Origin: DASQDT01 sp036380435
GTDB lineage: Bacteria > Acidobacteriota > Blastocatellia > Pyrinomonadales > Pyrinomonadaceae
Direction: 5' to 3'
DNA length: 9,539 nucleotides
Assembly (NCBI GenBank): GCA_036380435.1
Contig: DASVES010000480.1
Span: 1-9,539 of the forward strand
Under the pieces are notes generated by a model. That model was given only the letters and a program-made list of their open reading frames with translations. It did no database searches and was not told the origin of the DNA. Positions 7,701-9,539 of the stretch are shown here, in pieces. Made by a program: the position numbers and the translations under genes. How positions within the stretch are numbered: the stretch's first letter is position 1; every line of letters starts with the position of its first letter.

Positions 7701-8411
7701 GAGCGCAACGAACGCTTCAACCGCCTCTGGCCTGAGTTCCAGACGCTCTACGCGGAGCACTATGCGGCCGCGCACGACGCGGCCGGCGCGCACACCCGGC
7801 GCGCGCTCGACACGCTTCTGGCCGGCGACCGCTGGCGCGAGTTCGAGATGCTTTCGCGGCTGCCCTTCGTGACGCGGCAGTATTGGGAGGCGGCCCGCGA
7901 GCTGCTGCGCCGCGCCGGCGCGCCGCGTTGCGATCTGCCCGTGCGGCAGTTGCTCGCCGCGCGCACTGCCTGCGCATGCGGCTTCAAGCTCTCGGGCGCC
8001 GACGCGGCGTCGCGGCTGCCGCGGGAGTTTGAAGAAGTTTTGGAGTCGGGGCTGGCCGGCTACCGGCGCACGCTCGCGCTCCTCGCCGCGCCGCTGCGCC
8101 GCGCGCTCGAAGCACTGGCCGGGCGCGAGGAGGAGCGGCGCGAGACGGCCACGCGCGCACGCATCCTCGCCGCGGCCTTCGGCGCGGGCACGCCGCCGCG
8201 TCGCTTCTCGCGCGCCGACGCGCAACTGATCGAACGCGCCGCCGCCGAGATGGGCGCACCGCCCTCCGTCCGCGCCAGCGTGCCGACGGATGGCGGCCAA
8301 CTGCTCACGCGCGACGAACTCTCCGCGCGCCTGCAACAGTGGCTCGACGACCTGCCGGCCAACGCCGCGCTCGTCGAACTCGTCGCCGGCGGCAGCGAAA
8401 CACATGCCTGA
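4785..8411 (+). CDS. Very large P-loop ATPase, DUF6079 / BrxC-PglY-like
   Basis: A 1208-residue cytoplasmic protein of unproven function. It starts MKRTQDKIKDIVEPQDFDEV and has a clear Walker A, GVRGVGKS (66-73), directly followed by helix HALAVFGALAA. LVLIID (161-166) is the likely Walker B, but Thr rather than Glu follows Asp166. Residues about 215-370, including LYPVHPLVADV (272-282), SLVLLDEVFDRAERDLRKSP (313-332) and KLVLKTLFILSL (361-372), resemble the helical lid/winged-helix part of large DUF6079 and BrxC/PglY-type ATPases. This recognition is from memory. The rest is long, Ala/Arg/Leu-rich and helical. Near the C-terminus Cys1049, Cys1063 and Cys1065 (in TACACGFKLS) could bind metal. 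I chose the ATG at 4785 because the preceding in-frame 82 residues lack protein character; AGGG lies just upstream, a weak site, and a GTG at 4761 is the alternative. It overlaps the next gene by 8 bp, so the two are translationally coupled. Relatives occur in phage-defence systems, but no partner gene of such a system is present here. Confidence 0.68.
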   Translation: MKRTQDKIKDIVEPQDFDEVRNVVSDPARSLAAYCFTDATSDLLARWLDALADLPRGRGAARSLAGVRGVGKSHALAVFGALAAQERLRLDVSDAHVATSARRLSGRRYMVVRVERGTRDTLAEEMAAAFGRAFGGSEAQWGTDPAGMLAVAGSRAHDSTLVLIIDTGFDRPSRVRRDDGTHLGEIARTARGANAFVALALDDDISGADGPNVAIAGTYHIDFLDHEHLFRIADTYILHKNERGRAALHDIYLHLRASVPGFNWSEPRFAALYPVHPLVADVAAAVRLYAPTFAFLPFAAEAARRATSRPALSLVLLDEVFDRAERDLRKSPELKEAFEAYDDLATRVVAQFPVMQRLEAKLVLKTLFILSLDGGGATPQGLCAALLVSQESAPAGGAARVSEMLDRFVEAAPEALRVGDEAAAGDGPRYRLQIGALDKFQTALERSVERLPDGSDSLALTQLRAAAHARFEDWPFADGHDEQTATANFNLAWRGSERRARMVWVDAAASPPAAAPDFDLEVFIYAPGAEATPAPPAATDEDAGAAPLSVVWRPGEVTAEELTTLRRLLALRTDGTLAADFTETAVAAETVLAAQAQRVWARIYLDAGTLEVGGERKSPDDRARGSRTLSAALSTTLAPHFAELYPQHPQFAETLRDADVERLSAGLFAGAGASDAEVERLARVFALPLGLVERRGNEHILAPGDDGADDPAWVKEVLRLVAHTDAASAPLTSASPATVPLESIRGALRRPPYGLQREAQNLLLAALAAQRRIELFDASGERALRPGRPLNWDEVASVAPAAQQGRDPEQSAAWARLLTGRPDLRALSDREARGAASMALSEWLERWRALKLGERFDALPDALLTTRVWRMNAEACRRFGAAAEAVRLVLASELSLDEGLERVADAFDNSADTLAEAAHDLDALTQFVENCVARRRAAAYLLTAGQTGVDEIEAARRELLSIARERACLFDAERNERFNRLWPEFQTLYAEHYAAAHDAAGAHTRRALDTLLAGDRWREFEMLSRLPFVTRQYWEAARELLRRAGAPRCDLPVRQLLAARTACACGFKLSGADAASRLPREFEEVLESGLAGYRRTLALLAAPLRRALEALAGREEERRETATRARILAAAFGAGTPPRRFSRADAQLIERAAAEMGAPPSVRASVPTDGGQLLTRDELSARLQQWLDDLPANAALVELVAGGSETHA

Positions 8412-9477
8412 CAGAAAAGCGGCGAAGGGGAAAGCGGGAAGGGGGAAGGGAAGACGAGGGACGGGGGACAGGGGACGAGGGAGGAAGAGAACTGTTCTCC
8501 CTTCCCCTTTACCCCTTCCCCTTTGCCCCTTCCCCCGCCTGTCCATCGCGGTCGTCGGCGCGGGCCGACTCGGCACGGCGCTGGCTCGCTCGCTCGCCGC
8601 CGCGGGTTGTGAGATCGACGCGGTCGTCGCACGCCGCATCGCACGGGCGCGACGCGCCGCCGCGCTCATCGGCACGAAAGCGCCCGCCCTCTCCGCCGCG
8701 CAACTAGAACGCCTCCCCAAAGTCGATCTGCTCCTTCTGACGACGCCTGACGACGCGCTGCCGGAAGTGGTCGCGCGCCTTGCCGCGCTCGGGAAAGATG
8801 ACGAGACGCCGGCGCGTCCGAAAGTGGGCGCGCGGAGTCGCGGCGCGGGCGCGGTGGCTCTGCACGCGAGCGGCGCGCTCGGGTCGGAAGTCCTCGCGCC
8901 CCTGCGCGAGCGCGGCTACGCGGTCGGGTCGCTCCACCCGCTCGTCTCCGTGAGCGACGCACGAGCCGGCTCCGAAATCTTCCGCGGCGCCTACTACTGC
9001 GTCGAGGGCGACCCGGCGGCAGTGCGGCTCGCGCGCCGCCTCGTGCGCGCTCTCGGCGGGCAGAGTTTCACGGTCGCGACCGACCGGAAGGCGCTCTACC
9101 ACGCCGCGGCCGTGATGACCTCCGGCCACACCGTCGCACTCTTCGACACGGCCGCGCGCCTCCTCGCGCTGTGCGGCCTCACACCCGCGCGCGCCCGCGA
9201 AGTGCTCCTCCCCCTGCTCGGCAGCACGTTTGAGAACCTCTCCGCCCTGCCTCCACCGCGCGCCCTCACCGGCACCTACGCCCGCGCCGACGCCGACACC
9301 GTCCGCAAACACCTCTCCGCCCTCGCCGACGCCGGCGACCACAACGCTCTTACCGTCTACACGCTTCTCGCACGGCACTCCTTACTGCTCGCCGAAGCAA
9401 ACGGTGCTGACCCGACGAGCCTCAAAGAAATCACGCGCCTGCTAGAGCGATATTCACTTGAGTGGAAGCGCAGTTGA
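8404..9477 (+). CDS. Rossmann-fold / DUF2520 (ProC-like) putative oxidoreductase with repeat-encoded N-terminal tail
   Basis: A 357-residue product. The conserved part begins LSIAVVGAGRLGTALARSL (46-64), a dinucleotide-binding GxGxxG fold, then LLLTTPDDALP (110-120), LHASGALGSEVLAPL (153-167), VGSLHPLVSV (174-183), and the DUF2520 helical half with ALYHAAAVMTSGH (230-242) and LTGTYARAD (288-296). The family is related to ProC-like NAD(P)-dependent dehydrogenases; its substrate is not established, so no reaction is assigned. Residues 2-45 are encoded by the heptamer palindrome and read as a basic Gly/Arg/Lys run followed by a Pro/Leu run. The only ATG, GTG or TTG in frame ahead of the fold is at 8404, overlapping the ATPase stop by 8 bp. 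Relatives usually begin right at the position of Leu46, where a CTG stands, so the real start is uncertain. The gene is coupled to the upstream ATPase, though a functional link is unproven. Confidence 0.86.
   Translation: MPDRKAAKGKAGRGKGRRGTGDRGRGRKRTVLPSPLPLPLCPFPRLSIAVVGAGRLGTALARSLAAAGCEIDAVVARRIARARRAAALIGTKAPALSAAQLERLPKVDLLLLTTPDDALPEVVARLAALGKDDETPARPKVGARSRGAGAVALHASGALGSEVLAPLRERGYAVGSLHPLVSVSDARAGSEIFRGAYYCVEGDPAAVRLARRLVRALGGQSFTVATDRKALYHAAAVMTSGHTVALFDTAARLLALCGLTPARAREVLLPLLGSTFENLSALPPPRALTGTYARADADTVRKHLSALADAGDHNALTVYTLLARHSLLLAEANGADPTSLKEITRLLERYSLEWKRS
8418..8540. repeat. Heptamer-built palindrome 3 (G-rich type) at the ATPase/DUF2520 junction
   Basis: A purine tract (8418-8490) is followed by a pyrimidine tract (8496-8540). 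The purine side keeps a 7-nt register: GGGGAAA, GCGGGAA, GGGGGAA, GGGAAGA, CGAGGGA, CGGGGGA, CAGGGGA, CGAGGGA (8427-8482). The pyrimidine side reads TTCCCCT, TTACCCC, TTCCCCT, TTGCCCC, TTCCCCC (8502-8536). About 8418-8454 is an imperfect inverted match to 8497-8540. The element starts just past the ATPase stop codon and stays open in the DUF2520 frame. Such polypurine/polypyrimidine DNA can also form triplex or G-quadruplex structures. Confidence 0.85.
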
Positions 9478-9482
9478 TTCAC

Positions 9483-9539
9483 CGCGGAGTCGCAGAGGAC
9501 GCGGAGTTCGCGCAGAGTGTTGAATCGCTCTGCGCGAAC
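9483..9539. repeat. Heptamer-built palindrome 4 (CGCRGAG type), cut by the window edge
   Basis: Four CGCRGAG units occur at 9483-9489, 9491-9497, 9500-9506 and 9511-9517, with spacers of 1, 2 and 4 nt. They are followed, after a 10-nt loop, by an inverted arm: 9528-9539 is the exact complement of 9506-9517 (12 bp). The element begins about 5 nt after the DUF2520 stop codon and may also serve as its transcript-end hairpin, although no T run is visible before the window ends. Confidence 0.8.

Noticed and set aside
7665..8720. Antisense frame of 351 codons spanning the ATPase/DUF2520 junction
   Set aside because: It is a shadow of two recognised or coherent plus-strand genes and runs through the heptamer repeat; its translation is low complexity.

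Overview
The window looks like a piece of a high-GC bacterial chromosome. It carries a translation-gene cluster on the minus strand (rplM, rpsI, rpsB, tsf), a secreted M48-type metalloprotease also on the minus strand, and two overlapping plus-strand genes that diverge from it. The order rplM-rpsI-rpsB-tsf, the short EF-Ts, the DUF2520-type Rossmann protein and the intergenic heptamer repeats would fit an Acidobacteriota genome (Blastocatellia-like). That assignment is inference from memory and has not been tested.

Layout. Minus strand, read right to left: M48 protease (4280-3072), a strong intrinsic terminator (3043-3011), a near-consensus promoter (2982-2954), then rplM, rpsI, rpsB and tsf, with tsf running off the left edge. 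rpsB starts at TTG, has a structured leader, and is separated from tsf by an intrinsic terminator/attenuator. A roughly 500-bp intergenic region (4281-4784) separates the divergent halves. Plus strand: a 1208-residue P-loop ATPase that resembles the large DUF6079/BrxC-PglY type, overlapped by 8 bp by a DUF2520/ProC-like Rossmann protein.

The most unusual signal is a set of four intergenic elements, at 678-775, 1942-2019, about 8418-8540, and 9483 to the right edge. Each is built from degenerate 7-nt units followed by an inverted copy, so each forms a long hairpin. Each uses a different heptamer: TGACTCC, GTGATRA, a G-rich GGGGAAR/CRGGGGA type, and CGCRGAG. They sit at rpsB/tsf, rpsI/rpsB, the ATPase/DUF2520 junction and downstream of DUF2520. 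The third lies inside the DUF2520 reading frame and is predicted to be translated as a low-complexity N-terminal tail. They resemble in style the heptameric short tandem repeats known from cyanobacteria, but the one-arm/inverted-arm design with a different heptamer at each site is what deserves follow-up.

No CRISPR array, tRNA, rRNA, insertion sequence or complete defence operon is visible. Whether the large ATPase works in defence cannot be decided from this window.
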